Notes: generated from the sequence alone by a model not told the origin. DNA of 64,000 bases from Alistipes muris (GCF_943193205.1 NZ_CALPDD010000001.1:186001-250000), one strand, 5' to 3'; shown: positions 18,204 to 27,435, counted from the stretch's first letter. Program-made: numbers and translations.

Positions 18204-18608
18204 TTATTCCTGCTTGCCGAGCACTTCGAGGAACCACTCGGGGCAGCGGCAGGGACGGCGGGTGTCGCTGTGGATGAATCCTAGCTGCGTCATGCCCGTG
18301 TTGAGCAGGTCGCCGCGTTCGTTGTAGATTTCGTAGTGGAACGTGATGCGGGCCGCGGGCAGTTCTTTGAGCATGATGCGCACCGTCAGCAGTTCGTCGT
18401 AGTAGGCCGGACGCAGGTATTTGGACTGCACTTCCAGGATGGGCATCATGATGCCGCGGCGTTCGACCTCCGCAAACGGCAGTCCCAGCGCGCGCATCCA
18501 TTCGCTGCGGGCCGCTTCGTAGTAGCAGATATAGTTCGAGTGGTGGCAGATGCTCATTTGGTCGGTGTGCTTGTACCACACGCGAATCCGGCAGTCGAAA
18601 GATTTCAT
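18204..18608 (-). CDS. Acyl-CoA thioesterase, YbgC/4HBT hotdog family
   Basis: The 134-residue single hotdog domain opens with RIRVWYKHTDQMSICHHSNYICYYEAARSEWMRALG, the YbgC/4HBT pattern in which the 'Y..TD..G..HH..Y..Y.E.AR.E' residues line the active site. The usual active-site Asp is present in HTDQM. Members hydrolyse acyl-CoA thioesters; in Bacteroidota the physiological substrate is unknown. It is the last gene of a minus-strand run that begins with the nucleoside phosphorylase, 32 bases after the FAD-synthetase-like gene. Confidence 0.88.
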   Translation of the reverse strand: MKSFDCRIRVWYKHTDQMSICHHSNYICYYEAARSEWMRALGLPFAEVERRGIMMPILEVQSKYLRPAYYDELLTVRIMLKELPAARITFHYEIYNERGDLLNTGMTQLGFIHSDTRRPCRCPEWFLEVLGKQE

Positions 18609-18640
18609 GATGTAGAAGATGGATTCTTAATTTTTCATTT

Positions 18641-19198
18641 TTAATTCTTCATTCTGCGCCCCAGCAGCCGTTCGGCTTCGGCGGTTTTGCCCTCGTCGAG
18701 CAGTCGGCGGATGACCGTGGAGCTGACATGTTGTCCGTCGAGCCGGTATTCGCCGACCCGCACTACCCGCAGCAGCCCCGACGCTTCGATTTCGTCGGCT
18801 CCGGTTCGGTCGTGGCCGAACCGATGGTTGTAGCCGGCAATCAGCGTTTCGGCGCCTGCCGCACCGCAGATGCAGCGTTCGATAAAGTCGCGTCCCGACA
18901 GCGCGGCGAATGCCCGGTCGAACGGGATGACAATCACGTTGTCGACGCCCGATTGTTCCAGCAGACCTATCTTTTCTTCCAAGGTTGTCAGCAGGCGCAG
19001 TCCTTCGGCCCGGCCCAGCGCTATGCGTGGGTGCGGCTCGAAAGTCATGACGATGCTTTCGCCGTCGGCGGCCTCAGCTTCCGCTGTCAGCCGTTCGAGC
19101 AGCGCCCGGTGGCCGAGGTGCACCCCGTCGAACGAGCCTACCGTCACGGCCGCATGTCTGAAACCCGGCAGCGAACCGAATCCCTCGAAAACGCGCAT
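18641..19198 (-). CDS. FAD synthetase (FMN adenylyltransferase) domain protein; RibF without the kinase half
   Basis: The 185-residue protein matches only the N-terminal nucleotidyltransferase half of RibF: VGSFDGVHLGHRALL (the HxGH-type site), MTFEPHPRIAL, LIAGYNHRFGHDRTG and SSTVIRRLLDEGKTAEAERLLGR. It stops just where the C-terminal riboflavin kinase domain would begin in bifunctional RibF (about 310 residues), and no kinase-like sequence follows. It would make FAD from FMN and ATP if active. A full-length ribF elsewhere in the genome is expected. It starts 3 bases after rex. Confidence 0.82.
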   Translation of the reverse strand: MRVFEGFGSLPGFRHAAVTVGSFDGVHLGHRALLERLTAEAEAADGESIVMTFEPHPRIALGRAEGLRLLTTLEEKIGLLEQSGVDNVIVIPFDRAFAALSGRDFIERCICGAAGAETLIAGYNHRFGHDRTGADEIEASGLLRVVRVGEYRLDGQHVSSTVIRRLLDEGKTAEAERLLGRRMKN

Positions 19199-19201
19199 CG
19201 C

Positions 19202-19849
19202 CTAAGGATTGGAAGCGTCGTTTTCCTTGACCAGGTAGGCCACTTTTTCCAGCAGCGTCGTGATGTCGTAGTTCTCGACCACGATTCCTTGCGGGAAGTT
19301 CAGCGGCGTGGAGGTGAAGTTCAGCACCCCCTTGATTCCGGCGTTGATGATGGGCAGCACCAGCTCCGGCGCGACTTTCGTCGGCGACGAGAGGATGACA
19401 ATCGAAATGTCCTTGTCTTCGACCATCTTCTCGAAAGCGTTCATGTGGTAGCACGGAATGCCGTCGATTTTCTTGCCCACCTTTTCCGGGTCGACGTCGA
19501 ATGCGGCCGTGATCTTCAGATTCAGCCCCTTGCCGTTGAAGTACTTCGTAATCGCCTGCCCGAGGTGGCCCATGCCCAGTACGGCGATGTTCATCGGCGC
19601 CGGGCTGTCGAGGATGTTGCTGATGTAGTCGATGAGCACCTGTACGTCGTAGCCCTTTTTCGTGTCGCTCGAAAAGCCTATCAGCATCAGGTCGCGGCGC
19701 ACCTGCACGGCCGTGATTCCGTGGATTCCGGCCAATACGTGCGAAAAGATGTGCGTGATGCCCTGCCGGTGGCTGGTCAGCAGCGTGCGGCGGTATTCGC
19801 TCAGTCGTTCGATGGTTTTTTCGGGAATCCCGTTGGTCAAAGCTCCCAT
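19202..19849 (-). CDS. rex: Redox-sensing transcriptional repressor Rex
   Basis: The protein (215 residues) has an N-terminal winged helix (PEKTIERLSEYRRTLL...ITAVQVRRDLMLIG) and a Rossmann domain with the dinucleotide loop IAVLGMGHLGQAI near residue 92. A domain-swapping C-terminal helix follows. Rex proteins bind DNA when NADH is low and release it when NADH rises, controlling fermentation and redox genes. The usual 'F' in the GYG/GFS region is present. It lies between the LysM gene and the FAD-synthetase gene, each 3 bases away, so it is probably cotranscribed. I found no clear Rex operator in the window. Confidence 0.93.
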   Translation of the reverse strand: MGALTNGIPEKTIERLSEYRRTLLTSHRQGITHIFSHVLAGIHGITAVQVRRDLMLIGFSSDTKKGYDVQVLIDYISNILDSPAPMNIAVLGMGHLGQAITKYFNGKGLNLKITAAFDVDPEKVGKKIDGIPCYHMNAFEKMVEDKDISIVILSSPTKVAPELVLPIINAGIKGVLNFTSTPLNFPQGIVVENYDITTLLEKVAYLVKENDASNP

Positions 19850-19852
19850 GCC

Positions 19853-21697
19853 TTATTCGACGGTTATGGTGAAATCCGATTGGTAGTTCACGCGCATCCA
19901 GTTGTTGTTCACGTGGTTCTGGTGCTCCTGCTCCTGCCCGAAGACGTAGGCCGTCTGAAGCGGCCGGTAGCGGCGGCCCTCCATGTCGTATTCGATGTCG
20001 CCGAACATGGCCGGGCAGAAAATCATCGCCGTGTCGAATCCCCGGTACGAGTAGAGCGTCGGCAGCGTTCCGAACGCCCGGATGTAGGCGCCGTCGAATG
20101 CCCGCACGGCATCCGCATCGCGTTTGGCGTGGTAGGTCGTCAGAAAAATCACCCGGTCCTTGAAGAACATTGCGCGGTCGATGTTGCTGTAACGGTTCCA
20201 GCGCGCATTGCCCAGCACGGCAAAGCGGGGTACGATGCGTCCGCGGGTCGTGATGCTCGTGTCGGCCGAGGCCAGCGCCGCCAGAATCCGGTCCACGTCC
20301 ACTTCGTTGTCGGCCATGATGATGAACAGGTTGTTCTCTTCGTTGTTCAGTAATGGCGTCAGATCGGCCGGGCTGTAGCTGCGGTGTTTGGCGATGTCGT
20401 TGGGATGTTCATATTTATAGGTATGCTTCCGGTATTCGCGGTCGCCGAGCAGCGCCAGTATCTCGGCCTCGAATTCATGGTCCGTGTCGGCCGTGTATAT
20501 CAGCGTGATGCGGCGGCCGTCCAGCGAATCGACTATCTTGTCGTATTTGTGCGCCGGGGCCGGTGCCAGTTGGAACAGCGCATCGCTTCCGAGGTTTTCG
20601 ATGTGGGCCAGCGGCGATACCACCGGAATCCGCCGCTTTTCGGCAAAGCGGACCACCGCGTGCGTTTCCTCTTCGTAGATGGGGCCTACGATGAGGTCGG
20701 ACCTGCGGAATTCTTCGCTCTTCATGAATTCCTCCACCTTTTCCTTGTCGCGGCCCGTGTTGAACAGCGTCAGGTCGACAGAATAGCCGTAGCGGGTTTT
20801 CACGCTGTCGAGCCCCAGCAGGAAGCCTTGGTAGAATTCCAAGTAGTTGGTGTTGGCTCCGGCGGTTTGCGTCGAGAGCGGCAGCAGCAGGGCCACCTTG
20901 AGCGTCTCGGAGGGTTTCAGCGCCCGGAATTCCACTTCGCCGAAAGGTTTCGACTGCTCCAGCGTGTCGGCCGGGACGGGTGTTTCGGGTTCTTCTGCCG
21001 GTGTCTCCGGTCGTGCCGGGGCCGGAGCTTCGGCGCTCGGTACCTTTATCATCGCTCCGGCTTTCAGTTCGGAGGGTTTCAGCCCGTCGTTCAGCCGCGA
21101 AAGTTCTTCTTCGCTGATGCCGTAGTGGTTCGAGAGCGAGTAGAACGTTTCGCCCTGCCGGACAATGTGGTAGGCGTCGCCCGGGGCGGCTATGCTGTTG
21201 AGCGACGAGCGGTATTCTTCCCACTGCGCGCGGCTTCCAGCTTCGTCTTCCGAGCCGATTTTCTTCTTGCGGATCAGTATCCTCTCGCCCGGCCGCAGGC
21301 GTATCGGGTCGAGCGACGGGTTGTCCTCGATGATGGTCTGTATCGGGATTTCGTATTCCCGCGAGATCCCATAGAGCGTCTCGCCCTTGGCTACGTAGTG
21401 TTTGGTGAAGGTCCGGCGGAGCTTCTTCTCCGGCATCTGTTCGGCCAGCGAGGCCACGTAGGGGATTTTGAGGCTCGTCCCCGCTTTCAGTCCTGCGGCC
21501 GTCTCCGGGTTGTTTTCGACGATGACCCGTTCGCCGACCGCATAGGTTTTCGACAGGCCGTAGAGCGTCTCTCCCGCCTGCACGGTGTGGATATAGTATT
21601 TTGTGCCGTTGATGCTGACGATGATTCCGGATTTCTCCGCAGCCAGGGCGCAGAGCCCCCATACCGTCAGCAGCACGGCGACGCACAGTCGTTTCAT
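19853..21697 (-). CDS. Secreted LysM protein with periplasmic-binding-like C-terminal domain
   Basis: The 614-residue protein has a signal peptide ending around ALAAEKSG and three LysM repeats (about residues 34-82, 98-146 and 173-222; each has GETLYGLS, GETLYGIS or GETFYSLS and an 'NP' or 'ND' turn). A Pro/Glu-rich linker follows (225-250). A C-terminal domain (about 265-600) resembles type I periplasmic binding/ABC substrate-binding proteins (LKVALLLPL...YLEFYQGFLLGLDSVK). LysM repeats bind peptidoglycan, so the binding domain is probably tethered to the cell wall. The ligand is unknown. It lies 3 bases from both neighbours in a tight minus-strand run. Confidence 0.87.
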   Translation of the reverse strand: MKRLCVAVLLTVWGLCALAAEKSGIIVSINGTKYYIHTVQAGETLYGLSKTYAVGERVIVENNPETAAGLKAGTSLKIPYVASLAEQMPEKKLRRTFTKHYVAKGETLYGISREYEIPIQTIIEDNPSLDPIRLRPGERILIRKKKIGSEDEAGSRAQWEEYRSSLNSIAAPGDAYHIVRQGETFYSLSNHYGISEEELSRLNDGLKPSELKAGAMIKVPSAEAPAPARPETPAEEPETPVPADTLEQSKPFGEVEFRALKPSETLKVALLLPLSTQTAGANTNYLEFYQGFLLGLDSVKTRYGYSVDLTLFNTGRDKEKVEEFMKSEEFRRSDLIVGPIYEEETHAVVRFAEKRRIPVVSPLAHIENLGSDALFQLAPAPAHKYDKIVDSLDGRRITLIYTADTDHEFEAEILALLGDREYRKHTYKYEHPNDIAKHRSYSPADLTPLLNNEENNLFIIMADNEVDVDRILAALASADTSITTRGRIVPRFAVLGNARWNRYSNIDRAMFFKDRVIFLTTYHAKRDADAVRAFDGAYIRAFGTLPTLYSYRGFDTAMIFCPAMFGDIEYDMEGRRYRPLQTAYVFGQEQEHQNHVNNNWMRVNYQSDFTITVE

Positions 21698-21700
21698 TCC

Positions 21701-22468
21701 TTATTTCAGTTTATCGCGCATCCGGATTTCGGTAATGACCTTTTTGGTGTAGAGCGGGAAGTCGCCGTTCATCATCCACGCGTAGTAGCTCGGTTCCTCG
21801 CGGAAGATTTCGGCTACGGAGCGGCCTTTGTACTTGCCGAATCCGAAGACCTCCTCCCCTTTTTCGTTGTAGAGGATGCGCCCCGCATAGTCGGCCGCTT
21901 CGCCCCGGCAGGAGTAGGCCGCCAGCGCGTCCACGTCGTTTTCCAGGTCGTCGTAGCGGTCGAGCTGGGCCTTGAGCACTTCGTAGGTCGCCCGCGTGTC
22001 GGCTTCGGCCGAGTGGGCGTCTTCGAGTTCCTTGTCGCAGTAGAACTTGTAGGCCGCCACCAGCGTGCGCTGTTCCTTTTTGTGGAAGATGTTCTGCACG
22101 TCGATGAATTTGCGGCGCTTGAGGTCTACGCTGAGCCCCGCCCGCATGAACTCCTCGACCAGCAGCGGCAGGTCGAAGCGGTTGGAGTTGAATCCTCCGA
22201 AGTCGCAGCCGCGGATGAATTCTTCGAGCGACTTGGCCACCTGCGCGAATTTCGGCGCATCGGCCACGTCGGCGTCCGTTATCCCGTGCACGGCCGTCGC
22301 TTCGGCCGGTATGGGCATTCCGGGGTTGATGCGGCGGGTCCGGGTATCTTCCGTGCCGTCGGGCATGACCTTTATCATCGAGATTTCCACGATGCGGTCT
22401 TTCGAGGCGTCCACACCCGTGGTTTCGAGGTCGAAGAAGACGATCGGCCGCTTCAGGTTCAGTTTCAT
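21701..22468 (-). CDS. DEDDh 3'-5' exonuclease (DNA Pol III epsilon-like)
   Basis: This 255-residue cytoplasmic protein has the DEDDh motifs in order: FFDLETTGVDASKDRIVEI (Exo I), HGITDADV, FNSNRFDLPLLVEEF (Exo II), and HSAEADTRATYEVLKAQ (Exo III with His). The last 60 residues resemble the 'exonuclease C-terminal' extension that ends with FGKYKGRSVAE. Such proteins act as proofreading subunits or in DNA repair. It sits directly behind dnaN (8-base gap), a sensible pairing of clamp and proofreader, although its partnership with DnaE is inference. Confidence 0.92.
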   Translation of the reverse strand: MKLNLKRPIVFFDLETTGVDASKDRIVEISMIKVMPDGTEDTRTRRINPGMPIPAEATAVHGITDADVADAPKFAQVAKSLEEFIRGCDFGGFNSNRFDLPLLVEEFMRAGLSVDLKRRKFIDVQNIFHKKEQRTLVAAYKFYCDKELEDAHSAEADTRATYEVLKAQLDRYDDLENDVDALAAYSCRGEAADYAGRILYNEKGEEVFGFGKYKGRSVAEIFREEPSYYAWMMNGDFPLYTKKVITEIRMRDKLK

Positions 22469-22476
22469 ACGCGCCC

Positions 22477-23601
22477 TTATGCGTTAATCATCATCGGCAT
22501 CAGCAGCATCAGCGTCGCGCTCGTCTGCTTCTCGTCGTAGACGGGTTTGAAGACGCCCGCGCGGGTCGAGTCGGCCAGTTCCACCATCACGGTCGGGGTC
22601 TCCATGTTGGAGAGGATTTCCACCATGAAGGTCGATTTGAAGCCGATGGAGATTTCCTGCCCGTCGTAGCTGCACGAAATCGTTTCGTTGGCCGATACCG
22701 AGAAGTCGATGTCCTGGGCCGTGAGCGTTATCTTGTTGGCCGCGATGTCCATGCGGATCAGGTTGGTCGTCGGGTTCGAGCAGACGGCCACGCGCTTGAT
22801 GCCGTTCAGCAGTTCGATGCGGTCCACCAGCACCTTGTTGGGGTTGTTTTCCGGAATCACCGCATTGTAGTTCGGGTAGTTGCCCTCGATGAGCCGGCAT
22901 ACCAGCGTGTGGCTCTTGAGTTTGAACTGGGCGTTCTTCGAGTCGAAAGCCACTTCGATGGCGTCGTCTTCCTTGAGCAGCACCGATTTCAGCAGGTTTG
23001 CCGGTTTCTTCGGCAGAATGAACGAGGCGGTCTCCGCGTTCTCCATTTCCGATTCGTGCTTCACCAGTTTGTGGGCGTCGGTGCCTACGAACGTCAGCGC
23101 GCCGGGCGTCAGACTGATGAATATGCCGTTCATCACGGGGCGCAGTTCATCGTCGGCCGTCGCGAATATCGTCTTGTTGATGCCCGCCACCAGCGTGTCG
23201 ACATCCATCTTCAGTTCCTTTTTCTCCGCGCTCAGCTGCGGCACGGCGGGATAGCTCACGGCGCTGGCTCCCGGGATGGAGAGCGAGCCGCTCTTCCAGT
23301 TGATTTTGATTTCCCAGTTCTGGTCGTTGACGTCGACGGTCAGCGGCATCTCCGGAAATTCCTTGAGCGAATCGAGCATCAGTTTGGCCGGGGCCGCAAT
23401 CGTGCCCTCGCTCTCCACGCTCTCCACGGCTATCGAGCCTACCAGCGTCGTTTCGAGGTCCGAGGTGGTCACCTTCAGTTCGCTGCCGCTCAACTCCATC
23501 AGGAAGTAGTCGAGGATGGGCAGCGTATTTTTGTTGCTGATGACTTTTCCGGTCGTCGCCAGCAGCGAGAGCAGTGCGGAGCTTGATACTGAGAATTTCA
23601 T
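22477..23601 (-). CDS. dnaN: DNA polymerase III beta subunit (sliding clamp)
   Basis: This is the 374-residue sliding clamp. It opens MKFSVSSSALLSLLATTGKV, then NTLPILDYFLMEL, and has three repeated clamp folds with the hydrophobic partner-binding pocket near the end (TRAGVFKPV, and the C-terminal TSATLMLLMPMM with the conserved 'LMPM'). Length matches the family. Here dnaN is not beside dnaA or recF, so this is not an oriC-type cluster. It begins the run dnaN - exonuclease - LysM - rex - FAD synthetase - thioesterase; the nucleoside phosphorylase lies 45 bases upstream of it. Confidence 0.96.
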   Translation of the reverse strand: MKFSVSSSALLSLLATTGKVISNKNTLPILDYFLMELSGSELKVTTSDLETTLVGSIAVESVESEGTIAAPAKLMLDSLKEFPEMPLTVDVNDQNWEIKINWKSGSLSIPGASAVSYPAVPQLSAEKKELKMDVDTLVAGINKTIFATADDELRPVMNGIFISLTPGALTFVGTDAHKLVKHESEMENAETASFILPKKPANLLKSVLLKEDDAIEVAFDSKNAQFKLKSHTLVCRLIEGNYPNYNAVIPENNPNKVLVDRIELLNGIKRVAVCSNPTTNLIRMDIAANKITLTAQDIDFSVSANETISCSYDGQEISIGFKSTFMVEILSNMETPTVMVELADSTRAGVFKPVYDEKQTSATLMLLMPMMINA

Positions 23602-23646
23602 ACTTTTTTCTTTCTGTTTATTTCTGTTATGTTCTTTGCTTTTCTC

Positions 23647-24522
23647 TTACAGGGTCGCCAGCTTGTCCAGCGCCATGACAATCATTTTCTTCACGAACGG
23701 TTTGTAGTCCGTGCAGGCGTCCAGCGCGATGCGTTGGGCGATAATCGTGCAGATCGTCGCCGCACGGTGCCCCATCAGCGCCGCCAGGCCCGCCAGCGCC
23801 GAGCCTTCCATCTCGAAGTTGGTGATGCGTCGGCCGCCGAAGTCGAACGATTCGATTTTTTCGTTCAGATGCGCGTCGTGCGGTTCGAGCCGCACCCAGC
23901 GGCCCTGCGGGGCGTAGAAGCCCGGTGCCGCGATGGTCATGCCCTCCGTCGTCGCATCCTTGAAATGCTCGAAAAGGGTCTTGTCCGCATTCACGAAATA
24001 GGGGCGCGGCATCTTCTCGTACCAGCCCGTGTGCTTCACGAACGCTTCTTCCAGTTCCAGGTCGCAGACGGCGTCGCGGCCTTTGTAGTAGCTCAGCAGT
24101 CCGTCGAAGCCCACCGACGTGCGCGAGAACAGGAAGTCGCCTACCTTGATGTCGGGCTGGATGGCGCCCGAGGTTCCCAGGCGCACCAGCGTGAGCTGCC
24201 GTTTCTCGGCCTTTTCCTGCCGGGTTGCGAAGTCCACGTTGGCCAGCGCGTCCAGCTCCGTCACCGAAATGTCGATGTTGCCGATGCCGATGCCCGTCGA
24301 AAGCACCGTCATGCGCCGGCCCTTGTAGGTTCCGATCACGGTGTTGAATTCGCGGTTCGAGACGCGGCATTCCACGTTCTCGAAATGTTCGGCCACCAGG
24401 GCCACACGGCCCGGGTCGCCCACGAGAATCACCGTGTCGGCCAGTTGCTCGGGACGCAGATGCAGATGGAAAATGGAGCCGTCTTCGTTGATAATCAATT
24501 CGGAAGCGGGAATAGTACGCAT
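23647..24522 (-). CDS. Nucleoside phosphorylase (uridine/purine phosphorylase superfamily)
   Basis: The protein (291 residues from the ATG at 24522) belongs to the PNP/UDP family. It has ILVGDPGRV (phosphate loop), VLSTGIGIGNIDI, LGTSGAIQPDIKVGDFL, and FEMEGSALAGLAAL, the Glu-Met-Glu ribose-binding motif. Such enzymes split nucleosides into free base and sugar 1-phosphate. An in-frame ATG 33 bases upstream is possible but would add a lysine-rich tail that lacks family resemblance. The gene is divergent from glmM. It could salvage pyrimidine nucleosides; substrate choice cannot be read here. Confidence 0.88.
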   Translation of the reverse strand: MRTIPASELIINEDGSIFHLHLRPEQLADTVILVGDPGRVALVAEHFENVECRVSNREFNTVIGTYKGRRMTVLSTGIGIGNIDISVTELDALANVDFATRQEKAEKRQLTLVRLGTSGAIQPDIKVGDFLFSRTSVGFDGLLSYYKGRDAVCDLELEEAFVKHTGWYEKMPRPYFVNADKTLFEHFKDATTEGMTIAAPGFYAPQGRWVRLEPHDAHLNEKIESFDFGGRRITNFEMEGSALAGLAALMGHRAATICTIIAQRIALDACTDYKPFVKKMIVMALDKLATL

Positions 24523-24648
24523 GGTCGTCTGATTTTTGATTTTCATAATTGGCATAAAAGTAATATATTTACATCGAATTACAAAACTTCGGGCGAAAAT
24601 TTCGTCGTTCCCGAAGTCCGGTTTACCTTTAATTGCAGCATACTTTCC

Positions 24649-26037
24649 ATGACGCTCATCAAATCCATTTCGGGCATCCGCGGCACCATCGGGGGGCCTG
24701 CGGGCGACAACCTGACGCCGCCCGACGTCATCAAGTTCACTACGGCCTACGCCCGGCTCATCGCCGAGCGCAATCCGGGCAAAAAACTTACCATAGTCGT
24801 GGGGCGCGACGCCCGGCTGTCGGGCGAGTTGGTCGGCGACCTGGTCGAGGGCACCCTGCTGGCCTGCGGCGCCGATGTCATCAACGTCGGGCTGTGTACC
24901 ACGCCCGGCACCGAAATGGCCGTCATCACTAAAAAGGCCGACGGCGGCATCATCATTACGGCGTCGCACAATCCCCGCCAGTGGAACGCCCTCAAGCTGC
25001 TCAACGCCGAGGGCGAGTTCCTTTCCGATGCCGAGGGCAAACGGGTGCTGGCCATGGCCGAGGAGTGCGGTTTCGACTACCCCGCCATCGACGCCATCGG
25101 TCATGTCATCTCTCGCGAGGATTTCAACGGCGAGCATATCCGCCGCGTGCTGGCGCTGCCCCTGGTCGACGCCGAGGCCGTGCGCAAACGGCATTTCAAG
25201 GTGGTCGTCGATGCGGTCAATTCGGTCGGCGGCATCGTCATGCCCAAATTGCTGCGCGAACTGGGCTGCGAGGTCGTCGAGCTCAACTGCGAGCCTTCGG
25301 GCGAGTTCGCCCACAATCCCGAGCCGCTGCCTGAGAATCTTACGGCTATCGCCGAAGCCATCGTGCGCGAAAAGGCCGACCTGGGTATCGTCGTCGACCC
25401 CGACGTCGACCGGCTGGCATTCGTCAGCGAGAACGGTTCGATGTTCGTCGAGGAATATACGTTGGTCGCCGTGGCCGATTACGTCCTTTCGCGCAAGGCG
25501 GGCAATACGGTTTCCAACCTTTCGTCGTCGCGGGCTCTGCGCGACGTGACGCAGCGTTACGGCGGCAGTTACTTCGCGTCGGCCGTCGGCGAGGTCAATG
25601 TGGTCGCCAAGATGAAGGAGGTCGGCGCCGTCATCGGCGGCGAGGGCAACGGCGGGGTCATCTATCCCGAGCTCCATTACGGCCGCGACGCGCTGGTGGG
25701 CACGGCTTTGTTCCTCACGTGGCTCGCGTCCAAGAACATGAAGATGACCGAGTTGCGGGCCACTTACCCGGCCTATTTCGCGTCCAAGAACAAAATCTCG
25801 CTCACTCCGGCTATCGACGTGGATAAAGTTCTGCGTGAGGTAAAGGCCAAATATGCCCATGAAAACGTGAACGATACGGACGGCGTCAAAATCGACTTTG
25901 CCGACTGCTGGGTCCACCTCCGCAAGTCCAATACCGAGCCTATCATCCGCATCTACACCGAGGCCCGGACGATGGCCGAAGCCGATGCGCTGGCCCAGCG
26001 TTTCATCAGCGAAATCAAAACCATATGCAACTTGTAG
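24649..26037 (+). CDS. glmM: Phosphoglucosamine mutase
   Basis: The 462-residue alpha-phosphohexomutase carries the phosphoserine loop TASHNPRQWNALKLL (near residue 100), the metal-binding DPDVDRLAF, the sugar-binding GEGNGGVIYPELHYGRD, and the phosphate loop KSNTEPIIRIYTEA. It fits GlmM, which converts glucosamine-6-phosphate to glucosamine-1-phosphate for peptidoglycan and LPS. glmS lies just 1.5 kb downstream, which supports GlmM over other phosphomutases. The start MTLIKSISGIRGTIGG at 24649 is typical; longer upstream sequence has no homology. The downstream M20 gene begins 2 bases after the stop. Confidence 0.92.
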   Translation: MTLIKSISGIRGTIGGPAGDNLTPPDVIKFTTAYARLIAERNPGKKLTIVVGRDARLSGELVGDLVEGTLLACGADVINVGLCTTPGTEMAVITKKADGGIIITASHNPRQWNALKLLNAEGEFLSDAEGKRVLAMAEECGFDYPAIDAIGHVISREDFNGEHIRRVLALPLVDAEAVRKRHFKVVVDAVNSVGGIVMPKLLRELGCEVVELNCEPSGEFAHNPEPLPENLTAIAEAIVREKADLGIVVDPDVDRLAFVSENGSMFVEEYTLVAVADYVLSRKAGNTVSNLSSSRALRDVTQRYGGSYFASAVGEVNVVAKMKEVGAVIGGEGNGGVIYPELHYGRDALVGTALFLTWLASKNMKMTELRATYPAYFASKNKISLTPAIDVDKVLREVKAKYAHENVNDTDGVKIDFADCWVHLRKSNTEPIIRIYTEARTMAEADALAQRFISEIKTICNL

Positions 26038-26039
26038 AC

Positions 26040-27401
26040 ATGGATAAAGTAAAGCATTATATAGACGCCAATAAGGAGCGTTTCATCAGCGAGTTGTTCG
26101 ACTTGCTGCGTATCCCGTCGGTCAGCGCGCAGTCCGAGCACAAGCCCGACATGCAGCGTTGCGCCGAGTGGCTCGCCGCGGCTTTGGTCAAGGCGGGTGC
26201 CGACCGGGCCGAGGTGATGCCTACCGACGGCAATCCGGTGGTGTACGCCGAGAAAATCATTGACCCCAAGGCCAAAACCGTTCTGGTCTACGGCCACTAC
26301 GACGTCATGCCCGTCGACCCGCGTGCCGAGTGGCGGACCGACCCGTTCGAGCCCGTCATCGAGAACGGCCGCATTCGGGCCCGCGGCGCCGACGACGACA
26401 AGGGGCAGCTGTGGATGCACGCCAAGGCGTTCGAGGCCATGTGCGCCACCGATTCGCTTCCCTGCAACGTCAAGTTCATGTTGGAGGGCGAGGAGGAGAT
26501 CGGGTCGGCCAGCCTTTACGGTTTCTGCCGCCGCAATAAAAAGTTGTTGAAAGCCGACGTCATTCTGGTGTCGGATACCTCCATGCTCTCCATGTCCACT
26601 CCCTCCATTACCTGCGGGTTGCGCGGGTTGACTTACATGGAGGTTGAAGTGACCGGGCCCGACAAGGACCTCCATTCGGGGCTCTTCGGAGGTGCCGTCG
26701 CCAACCCCGCCAACGTGCTGGCCCGGCTCGTCGCCGGTCTTATCGACGAGAACGGCCGCGTGACGATTCCGGGTTTCTACGACGATGTCCGCGAGCTCAC
26801 GCCCGCCGAGCGCCGGGCTTTCAACAAGGCGCCTTTCAGCCTGTCCGCCTACAAGCGTTCGCTCAGTATCGGCGACGTCGAGGGCGAAGCCGGGTTCACC
26901 ACCCTCGAACGCACCGGAATCCGTCCGTCGCTCGACGTCAACGGCATTTGGGGCGGTTATACCGGCGAGGGAACCAAGACGGTGATTCCCTCGAAAGCCT
27001 CGGCCAAGATTTCGATGCGGCTGGTTCCGAACCAGGATTTCCGGAAGATAGGCAAACTCTTCGAGGCCCATTTCCGTCGCGTCGCGCCCAAGAGCGTCAA
27101 AGTCTCCGTCAGGTTCCTGCACGGCGGCATGCCCTACGTGGCGCCTACCGACATGCCCGCTTACAAGGCTGCCGAGCGCGCCGTCGCCGATACTTTCGGC
27201 TGCAAGCCTCTGCCTTTCTATTCGGGCGGGTCGATTCCCATCATCAGCGGATTCGAGGAGATTCTGGGTATCAAGTCGTTGCTGCTGGGCTTCGGGTTGG
27301 CCGAGGACGCCATCCATTCGCCCAACGAGAGTTTCGGGCTCGACCAGTTCCACAAGGGCGTCGAGACTATTCCGCTGTTTTATAAGTATTTCGCACAATA
27401 G
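26040..27401 (+). CDS. M20/M25/M40 family metallopeptidase (dipeptidase)
   Basis: The 453-residue zinc enzyme has HYDVMPVDP (metal His and Asp), GADDDKGQLW, EGEEEIGSASLYGF (catalytic Glu) and VSDTSM. The dimerisation domain insert (about 185-345) begins RGLTYMEVEVTGPDKDLHSGLFGG. These match the PepV/DapE-like dipeptidase subgroup. The ATG at 26040 gives the usual MDKVKHYIDANKERFISELFDLLRIPS opening; an in-frame ATG at 26025 overlaps glmM. It is cytoplasmic and cotranscribed with glmM. The exact peptide substrate is unknown. Confidence 0.9.
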   Translation: MDKVKHYIDANKERFISELFDLLRIPSVSAQSEHKPDMQRCAEWLAAALVKAGADRAEVMPTDGNPVVYAEKIIDPKAKTVLVYGHYDVMPVDPRAEWRTDPFEPVIENGRIRARGADDDKGQLWMHAKAFEAMCATDSLPCNVKFMLEGEEEIGSASLYGFCRRNKKLLKADVILVSDTSMLSMSTPSITCGLRGLTYMEVEVTGPDKDLHSGLFGGAVANPANVLARLVAGLIDENGRVTIPGFYDDVRELTPAERRAFNKAPFSLSAYKRSLSIGDVEGEAGFTTLERTGIRPSLDVNGIWGGYTGEGTKTVIPSKASAKISMRLVPNQDFRKIGKLFEAHFRRVAPKSVKVSVRFLHGGMPYVAPTDMPAYKAAERAVADTFGCKPLPFYSGGSIPIISGFEEILGIKSLLLGFGLAEDAIHSPNESFGLDQFHKGVETIPLFYKYFAQ

Positions 27402-27408
27402 ACGCCAG

Positions 27409-27435
27409 GGCCCGGATTCAAATCCGGGCCTTTTT
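27409..27435 (+). terminator. Terminator after the M20 peptidase
   Basis: GGCCCGGATT pairs perfectly with AATCCGGGCC across a 2-base gap (effective loop larger) and is followed by TTTTT. Confidence 0.85.

Noticed and set aside
22477..23601. oriC region marked by dnaN
   Set aside because: No dnaA, recF or gyrB nearby and no cluster of DnaA boxes was seen; dnaN is unlinked to the origin in many Bacteroidota.
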